Source: CAYNUJ01 sp964621225 (GTDB lineage Bacteria; Bacteroidota; Ignavibacteria; Ignavibacteriales; Melioribacteraceae). Taken from it: 18,680 bases of DNA. The translations under genes and the position numbers were made by a program. Positions within the stretch are counted from its first letter, which is position 1; each line of letters opens with the position of its first letter. The notes beneath the pieces were generated by a model that searched no databases, was not told the DNA's origin, and saw only the letters and a list, made by a program, of their open reading frames with translations. The stretch lies in contig CAZULK010000044.1 of the NCBI GenBank assembly GCA_964621225.1, positions 1-18,680 on the forward strand. The letters run 5' to 3'. Positions 7,405 to 14,856 of the stretch are shown here, piece by piece.

Positions 7405-7551
7405 ATGCTCGGGTTATATAAGAACGGAGATAATGTGGAAGACGAAATTTATCAAGACCATAAAAAGAAAATGAAAATGGTCAGCATTACATTTGGGATT
7501 ATTGCATTTATATTGTTTAATTTGATAATGTATTTAATGATAACTGCTTAA
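7405..7551 (+). CDS. Small single-pass membrane protein, 48 residues, unknown function
   Basis: A short gene not recognised as any family. The first 25 residues are charged (GDNVEDEIYQDHKKKMK), followed by one membrane helix at about residues 25-48 (VSITFGIIAFILFNLIMYLM) to the C-terminus. The lysine-rich flank suggests the N-terminus stays in the cytoplasm. CGAGGA lies 5 bases before the ATG, a good ribosome site. It is the first gene downstream of the sigma-54 promoter and ends 26 bases before miaB, so it should share that transcript. A competing ATG at 7400 in another frame gives only 24 codons. Coding status rests on ribosome site, position and a clean charged-then-hydrophobic layout; no function is proposed. 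Confidence 0.65.
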   Translation: MLGLYKNGDNVEDEIYQDHKKKMKMVSITFGIIAFILFNLIMYLMITA

Positions 7552-7577
7552 AAATTTTTTTAGAAAGAAAGGATAAG

Positions 7578-8927
7578 ATGTCTAAGAATAGCGTATATAT
7601 TGAAACTTACGGCTGCCAAATGAATGTAGCCGATAGCGAATTGGTGATGGGAATTTTGAAGAATAAGGGTTATGAGCTGACCGAAGATGCAGATAATGCG
7701 AATGTAATTTTACTTAATACATGCAGTGTTAGGGATAATGCCGAACAGAGGATTTACGGAAGACTTGGTAATCTGAAAAAATACAAAGAAGAAAAAGGAA
7801 CCGTAATAGGAATTCTCGGTTGCATGGCAGAAAGGCTTCGCAAGGATTTAATCGAAGAAAAGAAAATGGTAGACCTTGTAGTCGGTCCGGATGAATACAG
7901 AAAACTTCCCGGATTTATTGACGAAGCTTTTGCCGGAGAGAAAGGGATAGGTGTGAAATTATCCAAGACCGAAACCTATGACGATTTAACTCCATACAGG
8001 GAAGACGGATTATCTGCGTGGATATCCGTAATGCGCGGATGCGATAAATTTTGCACTTTCTGTGTAGTTCCCTTTACCAGAGGAAGAGAAAGAAGCAGAA
8101 ATTTGGATTCAATTGTTGAAGAGATAAAACAGCTATCCCAAAGAGGTTTTCGCGAAGTTACTCTTTTGGGACAGAATGTGAACAGCTATAATGACAATGG
8201 AAGGGACTTTGCAGATCTTTTGGCTGCTGCTGCAAGAGTTGATAGAGCAATGAGGATAAGATATACAACATCTCACCCACAGGATCTTTCGGATAAACTA
8301 TTATATACAATGGCTGAGCACCCAAATATTTGCAATTACATCCACTTGCCGGTACAATCGGGTTCCAACAGAATACTCGAGTTGATGAACAGAACATACA
8401 CAATTGAGCATTATTTGGAATTGATTGACAAAGCCAGGAAAATAATTCCGGGTGTAAGTTTTTCGACAGATATTATTGCCGGCTTCCCGACGGAAACATT
8501 TGAGGATCACGTTGCAACTTTGGACGTAATGCAAAAAGTTAAATACGACGGGGCATACATGTTCAAATATTCTCCCAGGGAAGGAACCAAAGCCTACAGA
8601 ATGGAAGACGATGTGCCCGAAGATGTGAAAACCAAAAGACTGAATGAGATAATCGATCTCCAGCAGAGAATTTCTTATGAAATAAATCAAGAGATGATAG
8701 GCACTGAGGAATTGGTTTTGGTTGAAGGATTCTCGAAAAAATCGAACGAATATCTTGCCGGAAGAACCGATACAAACAAAGTAGTAATTTTCCCCAAAGA
8801 CGATAACATAAAACCGGGTGATTACGTTAAGGTAAAAATAAACAGAGCCACTTCGGCTACCCTGTTCGGGGATTTGATTACAACGATTGACTTGGATGCT
8901 CTTAGGGAGGAAAAAGTTAGCTCGTAA
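7578..8927 (+). CDS. miaB: tRNA-2-methylthio-N6-dimethylallyladenosine synthase (radical SAM methylthiotransferase)
   Basis: Adds a methylthio group to i6A37 of tRNAs reading UNN codons, giving ms2i6A. 449 residues, full length. Domains: N-terminal UPF0004 with cluster cysteines C13 (TYGCQMNVADSE), C49 (LNTCSVRDNAEQR) and C82 (LGCMAER); radical SAM domain with C155-x3-C159-x2-C162 (RGCDKFCTFCVVPFTRGRERSR); and a C-terminal TRAM domain (about 378-442). NTCSVRDNAEQ and RGRERSR point to MiaB rather than MtaB or RimO. AAAGGA lies 4-5 bases before the ATG. It is the second gene of the run, before the SPOR/TPR gene. Confidence 0.97.
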   Translation: MSKNSVYIETYGCQMNVADSELVMGILKNKGYELTEDADNANVILLNTCSVRDNAEQRIYGRLGNLKKYKEEKGTVIGILGCMAERLRKDLIEEKKMVDLVVGPDEYRKLPGFIDEAFAGEKGIGVKLSKTETYDDLTPYREDGLSAWISVMRGCDKFCTFCVVPFTRGRERSRNLDSIVEEIKQLSQRGFREVTLLGQNVNSYNDNGRDFADLLAAAARVDRAMRIRYTTSHPQDLSDKLLYTMAEHPNICNYIHLPVQSGSNRILELMNRTYTIEHYLELIDKARKIIPGVSFSTDIIAGFPTETFEDHVATLDVMQKVKYDGAYMFKYSPREGTKAYRMEDDVPEDVKTKRLNEIIDLQQRISYEINQEMIGTEELVLVEGFSKKSNEYLAGRTDTNKVVIFPKDDNIKPGDYVKVKINRATSATLFGDLITTIDLDALREEKVSS

Positions 8928-8962
8928 AGTGGATTAATTGAGCGGAGATAATTGTTTATAGT

Positions 8963-9697
8963 ATGAAAACATTCTTCACAAAAAAGTTGAACATATTCAT
9001 TTTTTCCCTTTTGATTATTGGATTCAACTCAATCATCGTTGCTCAATCTGCCGTTGATTATCTTAAGATGGTAGAAAACGGTCAAGCGGAAAGGGTTAGA
9101 GCCCAACTCCCAAATTTATTAAAGGAACACCCGAATGATGCATCGTTTCTATTTCTGGATGCAGTATTGACGGAAGCCGGAGATGAGGCGGTAGAAAAGT
9201 ATAAAGCGATTCTGAAGAAATACCCCAATTCGAATTTTGCGGATGCTTCTCTTTACAGAATTTTCAGTTACTATTTTGCTCTCGGTTATTACAAAACGGC
9301 GGAAGATTATCTGGCAAAATTAAAGAATGATTATCCTGCTTCACCCTATCTAAAAGTTGCAGATAGAACGATTCCGGAAGAAGAACTCGATCAACAATTA
9401 AAATTACAGCCCCCCAAAAAAGAAGAAAAGAAATCGGCCGTTAATGAAGTTAAAAGTATAGAAGGGAAATTTACAATTCAAGCCGGGGCATTTTTGAATT
9501 ATAAAAATGCCGAGAGACTCAAAAATAATTTCATTAAATCGGGATACTATTCTACAACATACCCCAAAGAAGTTGGGGGATCAATTTTGAATGTCGTAAT
9601 TGTTGGTAAATTTAATTCCGAAGCAGAAGCCAAGAACTTTCTGCCGAAGCTGAAAAAAGAATATAAATTGAACGGTAGAGTAATACCGCTTAAGTAA
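8963..9697 (+). CDS. Exported TPR and SPOR-domain protein
   Basis: 244 residues: signal peptide (about 1-28, ending in VAQ), tetratricopeptide-like helical pairs over about 29-135 (LLKEHPNDASFLFLDA, ILKKYPNSNFADAS and YLAKLKNDYPASPY patterns), a charged linker with a KKEEKKS stretch, and a SPOR domain over about 168-244 (FTIQAGAFLNYKNAERLKNNF). SPOR domains bind denuded septal peptidoglycan, so a periplasmic role at the division site or cell wall is likely. It starts 35 bases after miaB, and the next gene begins one base past its stop. Confidence 0.88.
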   Translation: MKTFFTKKLNIFIFSLLIIGFNSIIVAQSAVDYLKMVENGQAERVRAQLPNLLKEHPNDASFLFLDAVLTEAGDEAVEKYKAILKKYPNSNFADASLYRIFSYYFALGYYKTAEDYLAKLKNDYPASPYLKVADRTIPEEELDQQLKLQPPKKEEKKSAVNEVKSIEGKFTIQAGAFLNYKNAERLKNNFIKSGYYSTTYPKEVGGSILNVVIVGKFNSEAEAKNFLPKLKKEYKLNGRVIPLK

Positions 9698-9698
9698 A

Positions 9699-10454
9699 AT
9701 GAAGATTAAATTCATTGGAACAGGATCGGGAAAGACCTCTCTCAAAAGGTACCATTCTTCCTTTGTGATTGAATCCGGGAAAAACATTCTTTTCGACTGC
9801 GGTGACTCAACGAGCAGAGCATTACTGGCATCCGGATATTCATTTAATGATATAGATGCTATTGTTTTTTCACATCATCACGCGGATCACTTTGCAGGTA
9901 TTGCTTCCCTTATCACTCAAATGAAATTAATTAAGAGGGAAAAGGAATTATCAATATTCACACATTCGTCACTTGCCGGACATCTCATTAGCTTTATCGA
10001 ATCAACTTACATGTTTCTGGAAATTCTTGATTTTGATTTGAATATAACTCATTTTGAGAAGGATATTCCCTTTGCAACCGGGGATGTTGAGTGGATTCCG
10101 AGAAAGAATTCACACATTCAAAACAAACACAACGTTGATACAAATATCCCCTTCAATTCCTTCAGTTTTTTAGTTAAGTCGGAAGGAAAAAATCTTTTTA
10201 TCTCTTCCGATATAGGGTCAAAAAAGGATCTCAATTTGTTTGGTGAATTCCAAATTCATTCGGCTATTCTTGAGAGCACACATATTTCCGTTAAAGAAAT
10301 TATCGAATTTTGTGAATCAACATCTCCGGAAAAATGCATTTTAACTCACATCGACGATGAAATGGAAGAAGACATAATTTCAGATATCGAGAAAAATAGT
10401 CGCACTTCCACCACCCTAATAATGGCAAATGACGGTTTATTAATAGAAATATAA
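9699..10454 (+). CDS. MBL-fold metallohydrolase, ribonuclease Z-like
   Basis: 251-residue metallo-beta-lactamase fold protein. The N-terminus (KIKFIGTGSG, then NILFDCGDSTSRALL) and the zinc motif SHHHADHFAG (H59, H61, D63, H64) look like RNase Z; further likely ligands are H139 or H144, D171 (FISSDIG) and H217 (ILTHIDDE). Ribonuclease Z matures tRNA 3' ends, but this protein is shorter than the usual ~305 residues and lacks an obvious exosite arm, so it may be a related phosphodiesterase. Cytoplasmic. It is spaced one base from the SPOR gene and 38 bases from the sigma-54 activator. Fold is certain; reaction is tentative. Confidence 0.8.
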   Translation: MKIKFIGTGSGKTSLKRYHSSFVIESGKNILFDCGDSTSRALLASGYSFNDIDAIVFSHHHADHFAGIASLITQMKLIKREKELSIFTHSSLAGHLISFIESTYMFLEILDFDLNITHFEKDIPFATGDVEWIPRKNSHIQNKHNVDTNIPFNSFSFLVKSEGKNLFISSDIGSKKDLNLFGEFQIHSAILESTHISVKEIIEFCESTSPEKCILTHIDDEMEEDIISDIEKNSRTSTTLIMANDGLLIEI

Positions 10455-10492
10455 TTATATTTCGAAGCTAATTTGTTTTATTTTAAGAATTT

Positions 10493-11605
10493 ATGGGGAT
10501 GACCAGAGAGGAATTTCAAAAAAAGTTTGGAATTATCGGTAAGAGCAAAGAAATACGCGATCTTGTCGATATTGTGATGCAAGTTGCCCTTTCCGATATA
10601 TCTGTTTTGATTTACGGTGAAAGCGGTACCGGAAAGGAAGTATTTGCCAGAGCTCTTCATGGTTACAGCAGAAGATCCGATAAAAATTTAGTAAGTGTTA
10701 ATTGCGGTGCAATCCCCGAAGGTATACTCGAATCTGAATTATTCGGACACAAAAAAGGATCGTTCACCGGTGCAATAGAGAACAGGAAAGGTTATTTCGA
10801 AATTGCCGACGGCGGTACGTTGTTTTTAGACGAAATTGCCGAAATGCCTCTTACCACTCAGGTAAAGTTACTTAGAGTTCTGGAAACGAAAGAATTCATG
10901 AAAATTGGTAGCGAAACGGTTACCAAAGTGGACGTAAGAATTATTGCCGCAACCAATAAAGACTTACAACGGGAAGTAGAAGCCAAGAGATTTAGAAACG
11001 ATCTCTATTTCAGGTTGAAAGCAGTTACTGTTTATATTCCTCCTCTTAGACAAAGAAGAGAGGATATTCCGGAACTGATCAACTTTTTCTTAACCGAATA
11101 TTCCAAAGCAAATAATATTGAGCTTCCTTACATAAAGCCGGACGCAATGGAATTTTTGATGAATTACTCATGGCCGGGAAATATTAGGGAATTAAAAAAT
11201 ACAATTGAAACTGCTGCGGCATTGACCAAAGAAGGGATAATAGATTTTTCAATTGTTTCCACTTTGCTTGCTGCGGATACGCAACAAAAAGAATTTCATC
11301 ATCTTCCGGTTGCTTTGAATAAATCTCCGGAGAATGTGGATAGGGAAATGATTTTCGGAGCTCTCATCGAAATTAAAAAAGATTTGATGGAGCTGAAGAA
11401 TTTGGCTATGAAACACAACGTGGAACCGGAAAATATAAACATTAATGATTCTAACGGTTCGGTAAAATCATTGAAGCAATTGGAAAAAGAAGCAATTCTA
11501 AATGCGTTGAATAAAACAAAATGGAATAAGAAAAAAGCAGCCTCTCTGCTCGAGATTTCGGAGAGGACGTTATTCAGAAAAATTAAAGAATATGGACTAC
11601 ATTAA
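10493..11605 (+). CDS. Sigma-54-dependent transcriptional activator without N-terminal sensor domain
   Basis: Bacterial enhancer-binding protein, 370 residues. The AAA+ domain begins almost at once (about 12-240): Walker A GESGTGKE (42-49), the sigma-54 contact loop as GSFTGA (89-94, with Ser for the common Ala), Walker B GGTLFLDE (107-114), the arginine-rich LRQRREDIPEL and WPGNIRELKN. A variable linker (about 270-320) leads to a Fis-type helix-turn-helix at the C-terminus (LEKEAILNALNKTKW, then KKAASLLEISERTLFRKI). No receiver, GAF or PAS domain is present, as in PspF, so control would come from a partner protein or expression level. ATG choice at 10493 or 10499 is ambiguous. Its end overlaps lptE by 14 bases. 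The operon has a sigma-54 promoter upstream, so it may activate itself. Confidence 0.95.
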   Translation: MGMTREEFQKKFGIIGKSKEIRDLVDIVMQVALSDISVLIYGESGTGKEVFARALHGYSRRSDKNLVSVNCGAIPEGILESELFGHKKGSFTGAIENRKGYFEIADGGTLFLDEIAEMPLTTQVKLLRVLETKEFMKIGSETVTKVDVRIIAATNKDLQREVEAKRFRNDLYFRLKAVTVYIPPLRQRREDIPELINFFLTEYSKANNIELPYIKPDAMEFLMNYSWPGNIRELKNTIETAAALTKEGIIDFSIVSTLLAADTQQKEFHHLPVALNKSPENVDREMIFGALIEIKKDLMELKNLAMKHNVEPENININDSNGSVKSLKQLEKEAILNALNKTKWNKKKAASLLEISERTLFRKIKEYGLH

Positions 11606-12107
11606 AAATTTCAAAATTGTAATAGTTGTACTTGGATTATTGGTTGGAATAAGCGGATGCAGCTATTCTTTTACCGGTGCTTCCGTTCCGCCGCATCTAA
11701 AAACTATATCTATTCCTATATTTGTTGATAGGAGCGGAAGCGGTGAGCCAACTTTGCGTGATAACTTCACGGACAAACTAATTCAAAAGTTTTTGGATGA
11801 TAATTCACTACAGGTTACGGACAATACACGTTCTGATGCTGTATTGAAAGGAACGGTTATTTCTCTGACCGATGCACCCGCAATAGTATCGGGAGGAGAG
11901 GATGTTTCAACAAGAAGGATTACAATCACTGTTAGAGTAGTATACAAAGATATGGTTAAACGGAAAACCATTTTCGACAGACGGTTTTCCGATTTCGGGG
12001 ATTATTCAACCGAAGAAGATATTGTGAGTGGTAGGGAAGCCGCTATTGAAGAAGCGGTAGATAAAATAACGGAAGACATATTAATTGCTGTAGTGTCTAA
12101 TTGGTAA
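11592..12107 (+). CDS. lptE: LPS-assembly lipoprotein LptE, Bacteroidota-type
   Basis: 171 residues. N-terminal signal with lipobox VGISGC (C23 the lipidated residue), then the family hallmark CSYSFTGASVPPHLKTISIPIF and a later part with FTDKLIQKF and TDNTRSDAVLKGTV. LptE plugs the LptD barrel and helps insert lipopolysaccharide into the outer membrane, so this supports an LPS-bearing Gram-negative cell. The start lies inside the end of the activator gene (overlap 14 bases), which implies translational coupling; the glycosyltransferase gene begins 12 bases after the stop. Identification comes from the N-terminal signature and position next to a sigma-54 activator. Confidence 0.88.
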   Translation: MDYIKNFKIVIVVLGLLVGISGCSYSFTGASVPPHLKTISIPIFVDRSGSGEPTLRDNFTDKLIQKFLDDNSLQVTDNTRSDAVLKGTVISLTDAPAIVSGGEDVSTRRITITVRVVYKDMVKRKTIFDRRFSDFGDYSTEEDIVSGREAAIEEAVDKITEDILIAVVSNW

Positions 12108-12119
12108 GGAGAAGATGGA

Positions 12120-13484
12120 ATGTTTATTGATCAGGTAGTGTTGATTGTTTATATAATTTCGCTTACAATCTTGTTTTTGTTTGCGAGTCATGGATTTGTG
12201 ATGATCTATTATCACAACAAGTATCAGAAAAATATGCCGAAGCCGAAAGAGGATTTTGAACCTACGGAAGTTGTAACGGTTCAATTGCCTATTTATAATG
12301 AGTATTATGTTGCAGAAAGATTGATTAATGCGGTTTGCGAAATAGATTATCCTAAAGATCTACTGGAAATACAGGTGTTGGATGATTCGACTGACGAAAC
12401 AGTCGATTTGATTAAGAAGATAGTTGACGAAAAGAAAAAGTTAGGATTCGATATTCATCATATTCACCGTACCGACAGAACCGGCTTTAAAGCCGGTGCG
12501 CTAAAAGAAGGATTAAAAATAGCAAAGGGTAAATATATTGCCATTTTTGATGCAGACTTTGTTCCCAAAAAAGATTTTTTCAAAACCACTTTAAAATATT
12601 TTACCGAAGAGAATATCGGTATGGTTCAAACCAGGTGGGAACATCTGAACGAAGATTACTCTTTACTTACAAGAATACAAGCTCTTGCGTTGAACGGACA
12701 TTTTGTAATTGAACAGACCGTAAGAAATAAAGCCGGATTTTTCATTAACTTCAACGGTACCGGAGGGGTTTGGAAGAAAGAATGCATTGAAGATGCAGGT
12801 AATTGGCATTCCGACACATTAACGGAAGATCTCGATTTGAGTTACCGTGCACAGATGAAAGGATGGAGATTTGTTTTTCTGCGTGACTTTACAACCCCGG
12901 CAGAATTACCTGCGGAAATGAATTCATTAAAAGCCCAGCAGTTCAGATGGACNNNNNNNNNNNNNNNNNNNNNNNNNNNNNNNNNNNNNNNNNNNNNNNN
13001 NNNNNNNNNNNNNNNNNNNNNNNNNNNNNNNNNNNNNNNNNNNNNNNNNNNNTTTTTATTCTATTTGTACGCGCAAAAGGATGTTCACCCCGATTGGAGA
13101 AAGCGAATAGCTTTATTTCCATTGTTTATGGCAGGTAGCATGGGACTTGCTGTAAATAATACCAGGGCAGTAATTGAAGGGCTTATCAACAGAAAAAGCG
13201 AATTTGTTAGAACGCCAAAATTTAGAGTAGAAAAAGCTGACGACAAGATAGAGAAAAACAAATATTTCCAGAGCACCAAAATTGACGATTCAGCCTTTGT
13301 TGAATTACTCCTTGCATTTTATTGCTTTATTGGTGTTGCCGCTTCAATTTATTTTTTGGAAATAGCAGCTTTACCGTTTCAGCTGATGTTCTTCTTTGGT
13401 TTTGCGTCAATTTCTTTATTATCTTTCAAGCACACATATCAGAAAAATCAAAAAGGAAAATTGCAGAATGCAAAACTCAGATAA
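12120..13484 (+). CDS. Family 2 glycosyltransferase, cellulose synthase-like, interrupted by assembly gap
   Basis: Membrane processive-type glycosyltransferase. An N-terminal membrane helix (about 5-30) is followed by a GT-A domain: VLDDSTDET (D88, D89), FDADF (D144, D146), TED (235-237 in TEDLDLSYRAQMKGW) and QQFRW (273-277), the full D, DxD, TED, QxxRW set. After 100 Ns the C-terminal part has further membrane helices (FLFYLYAQ, LLAFYCFIGVAASIYFLEIAALPFQLMFFFGF). The codon at the gap edge is AC-, giving RWT as in relatives. The frame stays open because 100 is 1 mod 3, but 100 is a placeholder and the true gap may be longer. Product is unknown: a beta-glucan, mannan or other envelope glycan. 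No PilZ domain is visible. RBS: GGAG upstream of ATG. Confidence 0.88.
   Translation: MFIDQVVLIVYIISLTILFLFASHGFVMIYYHNKYQKNMPKPKEDFEPTEVVTVQLPIYNEYYVAERLINAVCEIDYPKDLLEIQVLDDSTDETVDLIKKIVDEKKKLGFDIHHIHRTDRTGFKAGALKEGLKIAKGKYIAIFDADFVPKKDFFKTTLKYFTEENIGMVQTRWEHLNEDYSLLTRIQALALNGHFVIEQTVRNKAGFFINFNGTGGVWKKECIEDAGNWHSDTLTEDLDLSYRAQMKGWRFVFLRDFTTPAELPAEMNSLKAQQFRWXXXXXXXXXXXXXXXXXXXXXXXXXXXXXXXXXXFLFYLYAQKDVHPDWRKRIALFPLFMAGSMGLAVNNTRAVIEGLINRKSEFVRTPKFRVEKADDKIEKNKYFQSTKIDDSAFVELLLAFYCFIGVAASIYFLEIAALPFQLMFFFGFASISLLSFKHTYQKNQKGKLQNAKLR
12953..13052. other. Assembly gap, 100 N, inside the glycosyltransferase
   Basis: Exactly 100 Ns, a usual scaffold placeholder. It removes residues right after the QxxRW motif, where relatives continue with an amphipathic helix and membrane segments. 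True length must be 1 mod 3 if the gene is intact. Confidence 0.99.
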
Positions 13485-14238
13485 TATTTCTTTGATTTAT
13501 GAATTTAATCAGGATTCACCATTATTTGCCAGAGTTGCGGAAGAGGAAATCAATAAAGGGAACTATTCCGAAGCCGCTTCGATTTTGGAGAAAGGGTTGA
13601 ATAAATATCCGAATTATGCAACCGCTTATTTCATTTATGCAATTGCCCTTGCAAATCTTTCCGAATATGACAAAGCTGAAGAGGCAATAAACACGGGTGC
13701 GGAAATATTAGATTCAACGGAAACCAAAGAATATTATCTTGAAAGACTGAATGAAATTAGAAATAAAAACAGAGTTGAAGAACCTGCAAAGCGTATTTCG
13801 TTTGAAGATGAAGAAGAAATTGAATTATCGGTTCCCGAAGAAGAATCCATTGATTCATCAAATATTAATAGGGAAGATGATTTAGAAGAAGAGCTTCAAA
13901 TTGAAGATGAAGTACCATTGGAGAACCGGCTAGAAGAACTTGCTTCCGAGTTGGAAAAAGCCAAAATGCCTCCGGTTGAACCCGAATTGATAACCCCGAT
14001 GGAAACAGAAGAATTCACCGAGGAACTAGAAAATAAAAAATATATTAATTTGGGTTCCGACGAGATTTTCGAAGACGATGATGTTGTAAGCGAAACCATG
14101 GCTATGATACTAGAAGGTCAAGGGAAATATAAAGAGGCGATAAACGTTTATAAAAAGCTGAAAGAAAAGGAACCGGAAAAAGCTACAATTTTTGAACTTA
14201 AAATTGACGAACTGGAACAAAAATTAGCCGGCGGTTAA
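13468..14238 (+). CDS. Acidic TPR-repeat protein
   Basis: 256 residues from the ATG at 13468, which overlaps the glycosyltransferase end by 17 bases. An N-terminal pair of TPR helices (about 18-90: EEEINKGNYSEAASILEKGL, then AIALANLSEYDKAEEAI) and a single TPR at the C-terminus (LEGQGKYKEAINVYKKLKEKEP) flank a long, strongly acidic, low-complexity linker (about 105-215). No signal peptide or membrane helix is seen, so a cytoplasmic scaffold is likely. The longer frame from 13396 is rejected because it lies inside the glycosyltransferase. Probably a protein-interaction partner for envelope enzymes encoded alongside; that is inference. Confidence 0.82.
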   Translation: MQNSDNISLIYEFNQDSPLFARVAEEEINKGNYSEAASILEKGLNKYPNYATAYFIYAIALANLSEYDKAEEAINTGAEILDSTETKEYYLERLNEIRNKNRVEEPAKRISFEDEEEIELSVPEEESIDSSNINREDDLEEELQIEDEVPLENRLEELASELEKAKMPPVEPELITPMETEEFTEELENKKYINLGSDEIFEDDDVVSETMAMILEGQGKYKEAINVYKKLKEKEPEKATIFELKIDELEQKLAGG

Positions 14239-14241
14239 TTT

Positions 14242-14856
14242 ATGCTTTCCACACCTCAAATCTCTTCTGATAGAATTGATCTCGTAAGATTACCAAAATT
14301 AAAGAGAGATTTTTACACACAAGACGCTCTAAAGGTAGCAAAAAACTTATTGGGATGTATTTTTGTAAAAGAAGAAGGCCAACACCTTTTGGCGGCAAGA
14401 ATTACCGAGGTAGAAGCTTATAAGCAAAAAAATGACGAAGCCGCGCATTCCTATCGAGGTAAAACCAAACGGAATAAAGTTATGTTTTACGAGGGAGGTT
14501 ATCTTTACGTTTATTTTATTTATGGAGTTCACTATTGTGCAAATATCGTTACGGGTAAAAAGGAAGAGGGAGATGCTGTTTTATTGCGTGGAATGGAGCC
14601 TCTGCTCGGAATAGAGTCAATGATTAAGAACAGATTCGAAGACAAAGTTGTTTCAAATAAAAGAATAAAAGATTTATTAAAAGGTCCGGGAAATATTTGC
14701 AAGGCTTTCGGAATAGATAAAAGTGATGACGGTACCGACTTAACCGGGAACAGAATTTATTTGTTAAAAGGAGATAACGAAATTAATATTAAAACTTCCG
14801 AAAGAATAGGAATTACAAAATCGAAAGAATTAAAGTGGCGGTTCTATATTGACTAA
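14242..14856 (+). CDS. 3-methyladenine DNA glycosylase, AAG/MPG family
   Basis: Removes alkylated purines such as 3-methyladenine and hypoxanthine from DNA, starting base excision repair. 204 residues. The human AAG catalytic pieces are seen: ITEVEAY (E58, Y60, matching human E125, Y127), DEAAHS (H69, human H136), RNKVMFY, YVYFIYGVHYCANI, the LLRGMEP arginine, and GPGNICKAFGI. The start at 14242 comes 3 bases after the TPR gene stop; the first ~20 residues are not part of the core, and the GT9 gene overlaps its end by 8 bases. The gene has no apparent envelope role, so it looks like a passenger in the operon. Confidence 0.95.
   Translation: MLSTPQISSDRIDLVRLPKLKRDFYTQDALKVAKNLLGCIFVKEEGQHLLAARITEVEAYKQKNDEAAHSYRGKTKRNKVMFYEGGYLYVYFIYGVHYCANIVTGKKEEGDAVLLRGMEPLLGIESMIKNRFEDKVVSNKRIKDLLKGPGNICKAFGIDKSDDGTDLTGNRIYLLKGDNEINIKTSERIGITKSKELKWRFYID

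Noticed and set aside
7400..7474. Alternative short ORF of 24 codons starting at 7400
   Set aside because: The ATG is only about 1-2 bases from the GAGGA ribosome site, too close, and the frame is short; the 7405 frame has better spacing and a coherent membrane helix.
13396..13467. Extended N-terminus of the TPR protein
   Set aside because: It overlaps 72 more bases of the glycosyltransferase and adds no domain; ATG at 13468 is preferred.
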